From NCBI GenBank assembly GCA_018725455.1, contig QLUN01000009.1, forward strand, positions 1 through 14,696: a DNA stretch of 14,696 nucleotides, in the 5' to 3' direction. This DNA is from Chloroflexota bacterium. GTDB taxonomy: Bacteria > Chloroflexota > Dehalococcoidia > SZUA-161 > SpSt-899. The position numbers and the translations under genes were made by a program. Below are positions 6,899-12,885 of the stretch, in pieces (the stretch's first letter is position 1; the number at the start of each line of letters is the position of its first letter). Below the pieces are notes generated by a model. The model was not told the DNA's origin. It saw nothing but the letters and a program-made list of their open reading frames with translations, and searched no databases.

Positions 6899-7557
6899 TA
6901 ACCCCCGGCGATAATCTTAACTCCGGCACTGACACCAAGGCGTGTTGCCCCGGCTCTAATCATGGCCACCGCCATATCGTAGGTCCCAATGCCGCCCGCT
7001 GCCTTGACCCCTAAGTCGGCTCCCACTGCGTCTCGCAGTAGTTTCACATCTTCGAGGGTCGCTCCACCGTGAGAAAACCCCGTGGAAGTCTTAATGTAAC
7101 GCGCTCCGCTTTCCCTTACGATGTTGGCGGCAGACCTCTTTTCTTCCTCTTCCAATAAGCAGCACTCGATGATCACCTTGACAACAGCCTGACCCGCAGC
7201 CCCAACCACCACCCCTATATCTTCCTTCACCTGCTGGTGAAGCCCGGCCTTCAGCCATCCGATGTTGATTACCATATCAATCTCTGTGGCGCCCTGTTCC
7301 ACCGCCCACTGTGTCGCCCGGGCCTTCATCCAACTCGACTCGGCTCCCAGGGGAAAACCGATCACAGTGCAGACACGAACGCCCGCATCCTTAAGCTCCC
7401 CAACTGCAAGCGGCACATAGACAGGATTGACACACACCGCCTTGAAACCAAATTCCCTGGCCTCCCGGCACAGTTTAATGACCTGCTCCGGGGTGGTCTC
7501 GGGTTTCAATGCCGTGTGGTCAATATACTTGGCCAATCCTTCTTTGGATAGCTCCAT
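6898..7557 (-). CDS. deoC: Deoxyribose-phosphate aldolase
   Basis: The enzyme cleaves 2-deoxyribose-5-phosphate to glyceraldehyde-3-phosphate and acetaldehyde. The 219-residue class I aldolase has EIDMVINIG with catalytic Asp94, the Schiff-base lysine Lys156 in YIKTSTGF, and Lys185 in VKAAGGIGT. The N-terminal YIDHTALKPETT block is also characteristic. It is the first gene of the catabolic operon, about 45 nt downstream of the start point expected from the promoter at 7609-7637. The ribosome site is poor (GGAG 13 nt before ATG). Translation runs into deoB through a TAATG junction. Being first in the operon fits a deoxynucleoside-degrading role for the cluster rather than ribonucleosides alone. 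Confidence 0.96.
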   Translation of the reverse strand: MELSKEGLAKYIDHTALKPETTPEQVIKLCREAREFGFKAVCVNPVYVPLAVGELKDAGVRVCTVIGFPLGAESSWMKARATQWAVEQGATEIDMVINIGWLKAGLHQQVKEDIGVVVGAAGQAVVKVIIECCLLEEEEKRSAANIVRESGARYIKTSTGFSHGGATLEDVKLLRDAVGADLGVKAAGGIGTYDMAVAMIRAGATRLGVSAGVKIIAGG

Positions 7558-7608
7558 GGCTTCAGTACCGCTCCATCACAAGGGATTTTGATTGTGGTCT
7601 CTGGCGGA

Positions 7609-7637
7609 ATAATAGCACTTTGAGGTGGAGAAGTCAA
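7609..7637 (-). promoter_or_regulatory. Sigma-70-type promoter for the deoC-deoB-punA-pdp-cdd operon
   Basis: On the minus strand TTGACT is followed after exactly 17 bases by TATTAT, each one mismatch from consensus. Transcription should begin near 7602. The site lies in the 101-base gap between the stop of the second permease gene and deoC. No terminator hairpin is visible between them, so read-through from the transporter operon is also possible. Confidence 0.65.
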
Positions 7638-7658
7638 TTGAGTAGATATGTTGTCGCC

Positions 7659-8582
7659 CTACGGCTCATAATTCTTGCCGATATCTGCCGGCGGGCGCGA
7701 CCTTCCCATCACTCCGGCAAGCACGGCGATGGTGACGAGAAAGGGGATCATCTGCATGAAGTGCACCGGCACGCCCAGACCTTGCAGTCTTATCTGAAGT
7801 GCATCGGCGAAGCCGAAGACCATCCCGATGGCCAGTACGCGATAGGGTCGCCAGTTGCCAGAGATCATCACCGCCAGAGCGATGAACCCCCGGCCACCGA
7901 TCATCCCCCAGGTGAACATACTCAGGTGGCCGAGCGACATGTGCACCCCGGCCAGCCCGGCGAGTATCCCGCTGATGATTACACAGATGTAGCGCGTTCG
8001 CTGCACCGGTATCCCGGCGGTCGCCGCCGCTTTGGCGAACTCGCCGACGGCGGTTATCCGCAACCCCCATTTGGTCTTGAACAGAACGATGTTGGCAATA
8101 ATGACGATCGCCAGTATCATGAAGACGGTTGGTGAGTGCGGCCCCAGGATCTCACCGATCACCGGGATCTCCTTGATGAGCGGGATCTCCCAACGGGGAA
8201 GGCCGGTGACGATGTCGGAGTGTCCGCGCGAACCCCAGATTACCTCGCTCAAAAAGGGTGCGAGCCCCAGCGCGATGAAGTTAATCCCCAGCCCGCTTAC
8301 GATGTGATTGGCATTGAACCTGATCACCACGAGGGCATGGATTGCTGCAGCCAGCCCTCCCACCACCATTGCCGCAATCACCCCCAGCCAGGGACAACCG
8401 GTCCAATAGCTGGTCAATACCCCGAAGAGAGCGCCGAGCATCATCATCCCTTCCAGGCCGATATTGATCACTCCACTCCGTTCGGTGATCACCCCGCCGG
8501 TTGCGGCTAACACCAGCGGGGTCGCCATCCGTATCATCGCTGCGAACAGGGCGACGTCCAGAATATCCCAGATCCCAATCAC
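7659..8582 (-). CDS. nupQ: Nucleoside ABC transporter permease 2 (BmpC/NupQ type)
   Basis: The second membrane subunit of the importer has 307 residues, standard for this subunit. It is very hydrophobic, with the family motif ERSGVINIGLEGMMMLGA (34-51) and later VGEFAKAAATAGI and GGRGFIALAVMISGNW. I count about eight to nine membrane segments by eye. The start is a GTG at 8582 that overlaps the stop of permease 1 (GTGA) and has a near-perfect AAAGGAGG eight bases upstream. A longer open frame reaching 8798 exists, but its extra part is arginine-rich, non-hydrophobic and overlaps permease 1, so it is rejected. The gene ends 22 bases before the -35 box of the deoC promoter. Confidence 0.92.
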   Translation of the reverse strand: MIGIWDILDVALFAAMIRMATPLVLAATGGVITERSGVINIGLEGMMMLGALFGVLTSYWTGCPWLGVIAAMVVGGLAAAIHALVVIRFNANHIVSGLGINFIALGLAPFLSEVIWGSRGHSDIVTGLPRWEIPLIKEIPVIGEILGPHSPTVFMILAIVIIANIVLFKTKWGLRITAVGEFAKAAATAGIPVQRTRYICVIISGILAGLAGVHMSLGHLSMFTWGMIGGRGFIALAVMISGNWRPYRVLAIGMVFGFADALQIRLQGLGVPVHFMQMIPFLVTIAVLAGVMGRSRPPADIGKNYEP

Positions 8583-9685
8583 TTCTTCCGCCTCCTTTCC
8601 CAGAGGAACTCCGTCATTCTTTGGGCGGCGATGAACAGGATGATTGTCCCCTGTATGACGACCGTAATATCGAGCGGCACACCGACCGCCCGGGCGACCG
8701 TTCCCCCTCCGGCGCGCAAGGCTCCGAACAGGACCGCGGCGAGGATAACGCCGAGCGGATGCATTCTGCCCACCAAGGCGACCCCAATGCCCGTCCACCC
8801 GTAACCGGGTGAAAAACCATCAATGAACCGGTGGAAGACACCGAGGATCTCCCCTGCCCCTCCGAGTCCGGCGAGTGCGCCGCTCAGGAGCAGCGCCAGC
8901 ATGATCGAACGTGCAACCGGCACCCCGCCGGCCTCAGCAGCCTTGGGGTTCAATCCGGCCGCCCTGATCGCGTAACCAGGCGATGTCTTCCACAGGAATA
9001 AGTAGACAGCAATTGCACAAAGAAGCGCAACGAACAGCGCGGTCGAAAGCTGCGTCGGCGGCAAGAGCCTGGTTAACTGTGCCGTGGAAGCGATCCACTC
9101 GGTTTGCGGTACCGGGCCGGGATCCTTGAACGGACCGGTGACCAGGTAGCTCGCCAAGAGGATCCCTACATGGGCGAGCATCATCGTCGTCACCACCTCG
9201 TGCGCCCCTCGCGTCACCTTGAGAACGGCTGGAACCACCGCCCACAGGAGGCCGGCCGCAGCACCCGCAGCAAAGGCGAGGCTAATGTGAATGACCGGCG
9301 GCATCGGCGGAAGTGCGATCCCAACCCAGGCGGCGGCAAAGGCACCGACTTGTAACTGACCCTCGGCGCCGATATTAAACAGACCGCACTTGAAGGCAAT
9401 GGCGACCGCCAGCCCGGTGAAGATAATTGGCGTAGCCCGAGTGAGGGTCATCCCGATCGCGATTCTGCTCCCGAACGCACCGCGGAATAAATGATAGAAG
9501 GTCTCCACGACCGGATGGCCGGTCACCCACACAACTATCGCTCCCACCAGGAAGCCAGCACATATAGCCGTGATCTCCGGCCGGATCGCAACCAGCGGCC
9601 TGATGGCTCTCTTGATCAACCTCGATCCCTGGTTCTCGATCGCAGTGGGACGATCGCCCCGGCCGGTCTCCTCCTTTGTCATCAC
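8579..9685 (-). CDS. nupP: Nucleoside ABC transporter permease 1 (BmpB/NupP type)
   Basis: This 368-residue membrane subunit of the BPD_transp_2 family partners permease 2 in the inner-membrane channel. Residues 1-38 are a polar cytoplasmic lead. Hydrophobic segments begin at about 39-54, and the family motif FKCGLFNIGAEGQLQVGAFAA spans 98-118. A cytoplasmic coupling-type segment (RAAGLNPKAAEAGGV) precedes more membrane helices. The frame opens with GTG-ATG, the GTG overlapping the ATPase stop. GAGG lies four bases before the GTG and seven before the ATG, so either could be used. Substrate class is inferred from the BMP-type binding protein and from the adjacent nucleoside-breakdown operon. 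Confidence 0.92.
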   Translation of the reverse strand: MMTKEETGRGDRPTAIENQGSRLIKRAIRPLVAIRPEITAICAGFLVGAIVVWVTGHPVVETFYHLFRGAFGSRIAIGMTLTRATPIIFTGLAVAIAFKCGLFNIGAEGQLQVGAFAAAWVGIALPPMPPVIHISLAFAAGAAAGLLWAVVPAVLKVTRGAHEVVTTMMLAHVGILLASYLVTGPFKDPGPVPQTEWIASTAQLTRLLPPTQLSTALFVALLCAIAVYLFLWKTSPGYAIRAAGLNPKAAEAGGVPVARSIMLALLLSGALAGLGGAGEILGVFHRFIDGFSPGYGWTGIGVALVGRMHPLGVILAAVLFGALRAGGGTVARAVGVPLDITVVIQGTIILFIAAQRMTEFLWERRRKK

Positions 9686-11205
9686 TCGTCCTCTCTTCCT
9701 CCTATCATCAGCAGCCCCAGCTCCTGCCGGCTCGGTCTCTTACTCGCCTCGTGGAGCCTGCCGTTGTGGATCACCAGGATGCGGTCGCTTATGGCCATCA
9801 CTTCGTCCAGATCGGCGGAGACGAGGAGCACCGCCGCGCCTTGATCGCTCAGCTCAATCAGTTTCTGGCGGACATAGCGCGTTGCCTGCACGTCCAACCC
9901 GCAGGTCGGCTGAGCAGCGATAAGCAAGGTCGGCCTCTTCTGGTGCCCATATACACGCCCCACGATGAGCCGCTGCTGATTTCCGCCGGAGAGGGAGTCG
10001 ATCGGGGTATCCCGGCTCGGTGTTTGAATCTGAAACTCCTCGATCCGCTTGTCGGCGAACCTCCTGATCACCCGTTCCATCAACCAGGAGAACCTCCCTT
10101 TGAACGGAGGGCGACAGTGGTCGCCCAGGATCAGGTTCTCCTTTACTGAAAAACCAGGGATTATCCCGCGCTTGCGCTTGTCCTCAGGAATGTGCCTGAT
10201 TCCATAATCCAGCGCCGTACGAGGGGTGATACCGCTAAGATCGGCCTCACTCAGGAAAACCTTGCCGCCTGTCGGCCTTCGCAGACCAGTGAGGACCTCC
10301 ACGAGCTCTGTCTGCCCGTTCCCCTCCACCCCGGCGATCCCCAGGATCTCCCCGGCACGCAATTCAAAGCTCAGTCCCTCGAGCGCCCGTTCTCCACGCT
10401 CGCCATCGGCGGTCAGATCCTTTACCTCCAAAACCCGATCTCCGATCGTCGCTTCCCCGATGCGGGTCGCCGGCACGACCTTAGTCCCCACCATCATCTC
10501 CGCTAGTTTCGACTCGTCGGTAGCGCCGGCGTCCTCCGTGCCGACAAGCTTCCCTCGGCACAGAACGGTTATCCGATCGCAGATCGACAGGACCTCTTTC
10601 AGTTTGTGAGCAATGAAGATGATGGTCTTCCCCTGATCGCGCAGGGCGCGCATCGCTCTGAACAGGGCCTCAGTCTCCTGGGGGGTGAGGACTGCGGTCG
10701 GTTCGTCGAGGATCAGTATCTGCGCCTGGCGGTACAGGACCTTCAGTATCTCTACCCGCTGCTGCGCCCCGACCGATAGTTGGCCGACGGTCTCCTCAGG
10801 GTTTATCGGCAGCTTTGCCTCTGCCGCGAACTGAGCCACCCGCTGCGCGATCTCTTTACGATTCCAGAAATAGCCGTCTGGTTCAAACCCGAGGACGATG
10901 TTCTCCGCCACCGTCATGTTGGAGATGAGCATGAAGTGCTGATGCACCATCCCGATCTTGAGGGCGATTGCCTCGGCCGGGCTGCGGATAGCGACCGCTC
11001 GACCGTGAATGAATATCTCTCCGGAAGTCGGCTGGTATAACCCGTAAAGGATGCCCATCAGCACGCTCTTGCCGGCACCGTTCTCTCCCAACAGCCCGTG
11101 GATCTCCCCCTGGGCGACCTTAAAGTCAACCGCATCGTTCGCCCGCACACCGGGAAAATCCTTGGTAATCTGGCGCATAAAAACTGCTATTTTTCGGTCA
11201 TCCAT
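9682..11205 (-). CDS. nupO: Nucleoside ABC transporter double ATPase (NupO/YufO type)
   Basis: The 507-residue protein contains two fused ABC domains, the architecture of sugar and nucleoside importers such as RbsA and YufO. Domain 1 is complete: Walker A GENGAGKS (40-47, Lys46), Q-loop Gln89, signature LSVGAQQR (143-150), Walker B ILDEP (166-170, Glu168) and switch His200. Domain 2 (about 258-500) has lost the P-loop lysine (GVEGNGQ, 292-298). It keeps LSGGNQQR (405-412) but has AAQP in place of a normal Walker B, as is usual for the second half in this family. It should drive import of nucleosides by pairing with the two downstream permeases. The stop overlaps the first permease start. Confidence 0.94.
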   Translation of the reverse strand: MDDRKIAVFMRQITKDFPGVRANDAVDFKVAQGEIHGLLGENGAGKSVLMGILYGLYQPTSGEIFIHGRAVAIRSPAEAIALKIGMVHQHFMLISNMTVAENIVLGFEPDGYFWNRKEIAQRVAQFAAEAKLPINPEETVGQLSVGAQQRVEILKVLYRQAQILILDEPTAVLTPQETEALFRAMRALRDQGKTIIFIAHKLKEVLSICDRITVLCRGKLVGTEDAGATDESKLAEMMVGTKVVPATRIGEATIGDRVLEVKDLTADGERGERALEGLSFELRAGEILGIAGVEGNGQTELVEVLTGLRRPTGGKVFLSEADLSGITPRTALDYGIRHIPEDKRKRGIIPGFSVKENLILGDHCRPPFKGRFSWLMERVIRRFADKRIEEFQIQTPSRDTPIDSLSGGNQQRLIVGRVYGHQKRPTLLIAAQPTCGLDVQATRYVRQKLIELSDQGAAVLLVSADLDEVMAISDRILVIHNGRLHEASKRPSRQELGLLMIGGREDE

Positions 11206-11243
11206 AAGTGTCTGTATCCAGCTTGCGTATTCGTCGTGAGAAA

Positions 11244-11272
11244 CAGGGGTGGACCTGCGCGGTCCACCCCTG
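11244..11272. repeat. Strong 12-bp-stem hairpin between binding-protein and ATPase genes
   Basis: The arms CAGGGGTGGACC and GGTCCACCCCTG are perfectly complementary around a five-base loop. On the transcript (minus strand) the stem is followed by only three T residues, so it is an imperfect terminator. A plausible role is to protect the upstream binding-protein message or to lower transcription of the ATPase and permeases relative to the binding protein. That role is inference from position. Confidence 0.7.
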
Positions 11273-11281
11273 CTCCGGTCG

Positions 11282-11335
11282 GCCTACGGTCTTGCCCTGC
11301 CAACCTCAGCCTACGGCCTTGCCCTGCCAACCGGC
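11282..11335. repeat. Two tandem 27-bp units in the bmp-ATPase gap
   Basis: GCCTACGG(T/C)CTTGCCCTGCCAACC occurs twice with a period of 27 bases and one difference in the first 24. Together with the adjacent 12-bp-stem hairpin it fills much of the 168-base gap. No gene is seen here. Confidence 0.85.
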
Positions 11336-11373
11336 CTCAGTGCTTGCTGCGCAACTGCAAAGCCGTCTCTCGT

Positions 11374-12399
11374 TTATAGATCGTGCTCATCGGGCACGTC
11401 GATCCGACCGTCGATGATCATCTGCCGTGCCTCGATCACCTTCGCCCGCACCTCCTCTGGCAGGGGAACCGTGCTTGTGCGCACGTGATCGGGTATCAGG
11501 AAGCAGATCCCGGGCACGCCCTCGGCGAGTCCGAACACAGCTATGCCCGGCTCGAGCTCCCCTTTGAGTGCGGCGAGCGTCGCGTGGTAGGTCGCAGGAG
11601 TTAATCCCTTTATCATAGAGGCAACGATGTAGTCCGGGGCGAGATGGGACTGATCGACATCGATTCCGATGGCGAGCTTATCCTTCACTGCGGCGGCCTC
11701 GAAGACACCGAGAATCGTCGCACCGGAGGCGGAGAAAATGATGTCCACGCCGGCCCCGTAATGGGCCAACGCGTGCTCTTTCCCTCCAGCCGGATCCCTG
11801 AAGCTACCTACATAGGTTATTTTGACTGTGGCATCAGGGTTGACCCACTTCACTCCGGCCACAAACCCGGCCTGGAAGCGCCAGATGATAGGCACGTACA
11901 TCCCACCGACGAAGCCGATTAGGTTGGTCTTGGTCATCATTCCGGCGAGGACGCCGACAAGGAAGCTCCCCTCGTTCTCCCGGAAGGTCAGCGAAGTTAC
12001 ATTCGGTTTATGGACCACCCCGTCCACAATGATGAAGGTCTGATCGGGGAACTCCGCCGCCACAATGTCGAGGGCGTCCATCTGCAAGAACCCGATGGCG
12101 AGGATGACCTTATACTCGCCAGTGAGGGCCATATCTCGCAACAGTCCTTCAAAATCACCGACCCCGGCTGGCTCGACAACATCGATCGGCACGCCCATCT
12201 CCTCCGCCGCTGCCTTAGCACCGAAGAAGGTGTAGTCGTTGAAGCTCTTATCGCCCAATCCGCCGATCGAGGTTACTACCCCCACCCTCATTACTGGTAC
12301 CACTGGTGGTCGCGGACAAGCGGGGGCAATGAGGCTAACCGCCAGCAGCAACGCCACACAGGCACTAACCAGTCCCCTTGATACTCTTCTCTCTTTCAC
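11374..12399 (-). CDS. bmpA: BMP-family nucleoside-binding lipoprotein
   Basis: This is the extracytoplasmic substrate-binding protein of the importer, 341 residues. Residues 1-28 are a lipoprotein signal: basic MKERRVSR, a hydrophobic stretch, then APAC with Cys28 as the likely lipidated residue. Alanine at -3 makes the lipobox weak, but its place is right. The mature part has the BMP (PnrA-like) opening MRVGVVTSIGGLGDKSFND (37-55), and later VGVLAGMMT and ATILGVFEAA. PnrA, Med/NupN and similar proteins bind purine or general nucleosides. The start is GTG, with AAGGAGG nine bases upstream. It is first in its operon, behind a promoter at 12550-12578 and a roughly 140-base leader. Confidence 0.93.
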   Translation of the reverse strand: MKERRVSRGLVSACVALLLAVSLIAPACPRPPVVPVMRVGVVTSIGGLGDKSFNDYTFFGAKAAAEEMGVPIDVVEPAGVGDFEGLLRDMALTGEYKVILAIGFLQMDALDIVAAEFPDQTFIIVDGVVHKPNVTSLTFRENEGSFLVGVLAGMMTKTNLIGFVGGMYVPIIWRFQAGFVAGVKWVNPDATVKITYVGSFRDPAGGKEHALAHYGAGVDIIFSASGATILGVFEAAAVKDKLAIGIDVDQSHLAPDYIVASMIKGLTPATYHATLAALKGELEPGIAVFGLAEGVPGICFLIPDHVRTSTVPLPEEVRAKVIEARQMIIDGRIDVPDEHDL

Positions 12400-12486
12400 C
12401 TGATGAAACCTCCTTCTTGAATTTACTACCTTTAACCGCCTGACTACTAACTAAGTAACTACATAACTCACCTCCCGGATCTGAGG

Positions 12487-12540
12487 TGTGAAGGAATCTC
12501 CTTCTTCACAGTCTGCGACAGAGCGGAAGGATTCCCTCTG
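12487..12540 (-). promoter_or_regulatory. Two adjacent hairpins in the importer leader, possible alternative folds
   Basis: The first hairpin on the transcript (12540-12519) pairs CAGAG/CTCTG and GGAA/TTCC around three bases, with a bulged G. The second (12510-12487) pairs TGTGAA/TTCACA and GGA/TCC with a bulge. GGAATCCTTC of the first could instead pair with GAAGGAGATTCC of the second, with a two-base bulge, so the folds could exclude each other. The leader is about 140 nt. It matches no riboswitch consensus I recognise, including that of purine riboswitches. Confidence 0.4.
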
Positions 12541-12549
12541 CCCTCAAAA

Positions 12550-12578
12550 TTTATACCTGAATCCATCCGTGAAGTCAA
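12550..12578 (-). promoter_or_regulatory. Sigma-70-type promoter for the nucleoside importer operon
   Basis: On the minus strand TTGACT is followed after 17 bases by TATAAA, each one base from consensus, giving a start near 12543. It has the same -35 hexamer and spacing as the deoC promoter at 7609-7637. The -35 box overlaps the loop and one arm of a small inverted repeat (GTGAAG...CTTCAC, 12570-12589), which could be an operator. Confidence 0.6.
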
Positions 12579-12589
12579 AGTTGCTTCAC

Positions 12590-12660
12590 CTACAGGGTGA
12601 ACGTGATCACTGTGCCATCCTTGACCACGATGTCCAGCCGTCCCAGAACTTCGGTATGGT
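12590..12660 (-). pseudogene. Short C-terminal-like reading-frame remnant
   Basis: Downstream of the repeat junction one minus-strand frame reads EVLGRLDIVVKDGTVITFTL and then TAG (12590-12592). The alternation of residues looks like a genuine protein C-terminus, but I cannot name the family. The frame of the ten-codon COG2187 stub runs into this DNA in a different phase and stops after 17 more codons. No start or ribosome site of its own is visible. Confidence 0.3.
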
Positions 12661-12716
12661 TGACTGAACCAGCGGTGGTAACTGCGTCATTTATTTTAGT
12701 GATTGGTAATTGGTGA
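12661..12716. repeat. 56-bp direct repeat, right copy (5' stub of the COG2187 gene)
   Basis: This copy is identical to 2155-2210. On the minus strand it carries the leader and ATG plus nine codons of the phosphotransferase gene, after which the reading frame passes into unrelated DNA. Upstream of the stub, towards the right, lie an inverted repeat and the small basic ORF. These may be the original upstream neighbours of the gene. Confidence 0.95.
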
Positions 12717-12748
12717 TTGGTCACGAGTCAACTAATCACTAATCACCA
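12704..12748. repeat. Imperfect inverted repeat with heptamer units
   Basis: TGGTAATTGGTGATTGGT (12704-12721) and ACTAATCACTAATCACCA (12731-12748) match as inverted arms at 15 of 18 positions around a nine-base loop. Each arm is built from seven-base units of the ACCAATC/ACTAATC kind. It overlaps the stop of the small basic ORF, and one arm lies mostly inside the direct repeat. It may be a weak 3' structure or a small repeat element. Confidence 0.6.
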
Positions 12749-12834
12749 GATGCCTTCCCCGCCTTCCTCTTCGCCTCGATCTTCTTCTTCCTGCGCCGAT
12801 GCTTGAGACTGGCTACCCTCTTCGCCTTATTCAT
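12739..12834 (-). CDS. Small highly basic protein, 31 aa, unknown
   Basis: An ATG-started frame encodes MNKAKRVASLKHRRRKKKIE and then AKRKAGKASGD. Fourteen of 31 residues are Lys or Arg, which suggests contact with RNA or nucleic acid, as in tiny ribosome-associated proteins; I do not recognise a family with certainty. AAAGG lies eight bases before the ATG. It follows the OB-fold gene by 51 bases, in the same direction, and its stop lies inside an inverted repeat. It is shorter than gene finders usually report. The ordered basic pattern and ribosome site favour a real gene, but chance cannot be excluded. Confidence 0.42.
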   Translation of the reverse strand: MNKAKRVASLKHRRRKKKIEAKRKAGKASGD

Positions 12835-12866
12835 ATACCCAACCTTTCATTCTCTCGGAGTTCTCT

Positions 12867-12884
12867 GCGAGGCTAAAGCCTCGC
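12867..12884. repeat. REP-like palindrome touching the OB-fold gene stop
   Basis: GCGAGGC-TAAA-GCCTCGC is a perfect seven-base-pair stem with a four-base loop. On the transcript it begins one base after the TAG of the OB-fold gene and is not followed by T residues, so it is not a classic terminator. It resembles the short REP-type palindromes scattered in many bacterial genomes. Confidence 0.6.
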
Positions 12885-12885
12885 G

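Larger units (their letters stand above)
2155..12716. other. Candidate inserted nucleoside uptake/salvage module bounded by direct repeats
   Basis: The span contains a complete BMP-type nucleoside ABC importer and six nucleoside-catabolic genes, all on the minus strand. It ends at exact 56-bp direct repeats. The repeat is made of the 5' end of the neighbouring COG2187 gene, so one full copy of that gene remains at the left and a ten-codon stub at the right. No integrase or transposase lies inside. Homologous exchange, a rolling or tandem duplication, or an assembly error could all produce the pattern; insertion is inference. Confidence 0.5.
12400..12738. other. Gene-free stretch: importer promoter, leader, dead frame and repeat
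   Basis: This 339-base interval holds no intact gene. From right to left it contains part of an imperfect inverted repeat, the right copy of the 56-bp direct repeat, a 20-codon remnant frame, a sigma-70-type promoter and a leader with two hairpins before the binding-protein gene. Each is listed separately. Confidence 0.8.

Noticed and set aside
8583..8798. N-terminal extension of the permease 2 frame (would give 379 residues)
   Set aside because: The extra part is arginine/glycine-rich with no membrane character and overlaps permease 1 out of frame. The GTG at 8582 has an excellent AAAGGAGG and gives the standard 307-residue size.
9682..10500. Loss-of-function second ATPase domain (no Walker A lysine, AAQP instead of a Walker B acid)
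   Set aside because: Degeneration of the second half is normal in RbsA/YufO-type double ATPases; it is not a mutation peculiar to this gene.
11282..11335. CRISPR-like repeats
   Set aside because: Only two directly abutting units with no spacers, in a GC-rich gap; a simple tandem duplication.
12400..12545. Purine riboswitch upstream of the importer
   Set aside because: None of the conserved loop and junction sequences of the purine aptamer can be found; only generic hairpins are seen.
12867..12884. Rho-independent terminator after the OB-fold gene
   Set aside because: The stem is good, but no T run follows on the transcript and a small ORF lies just downstream; a REP-like element fits better.
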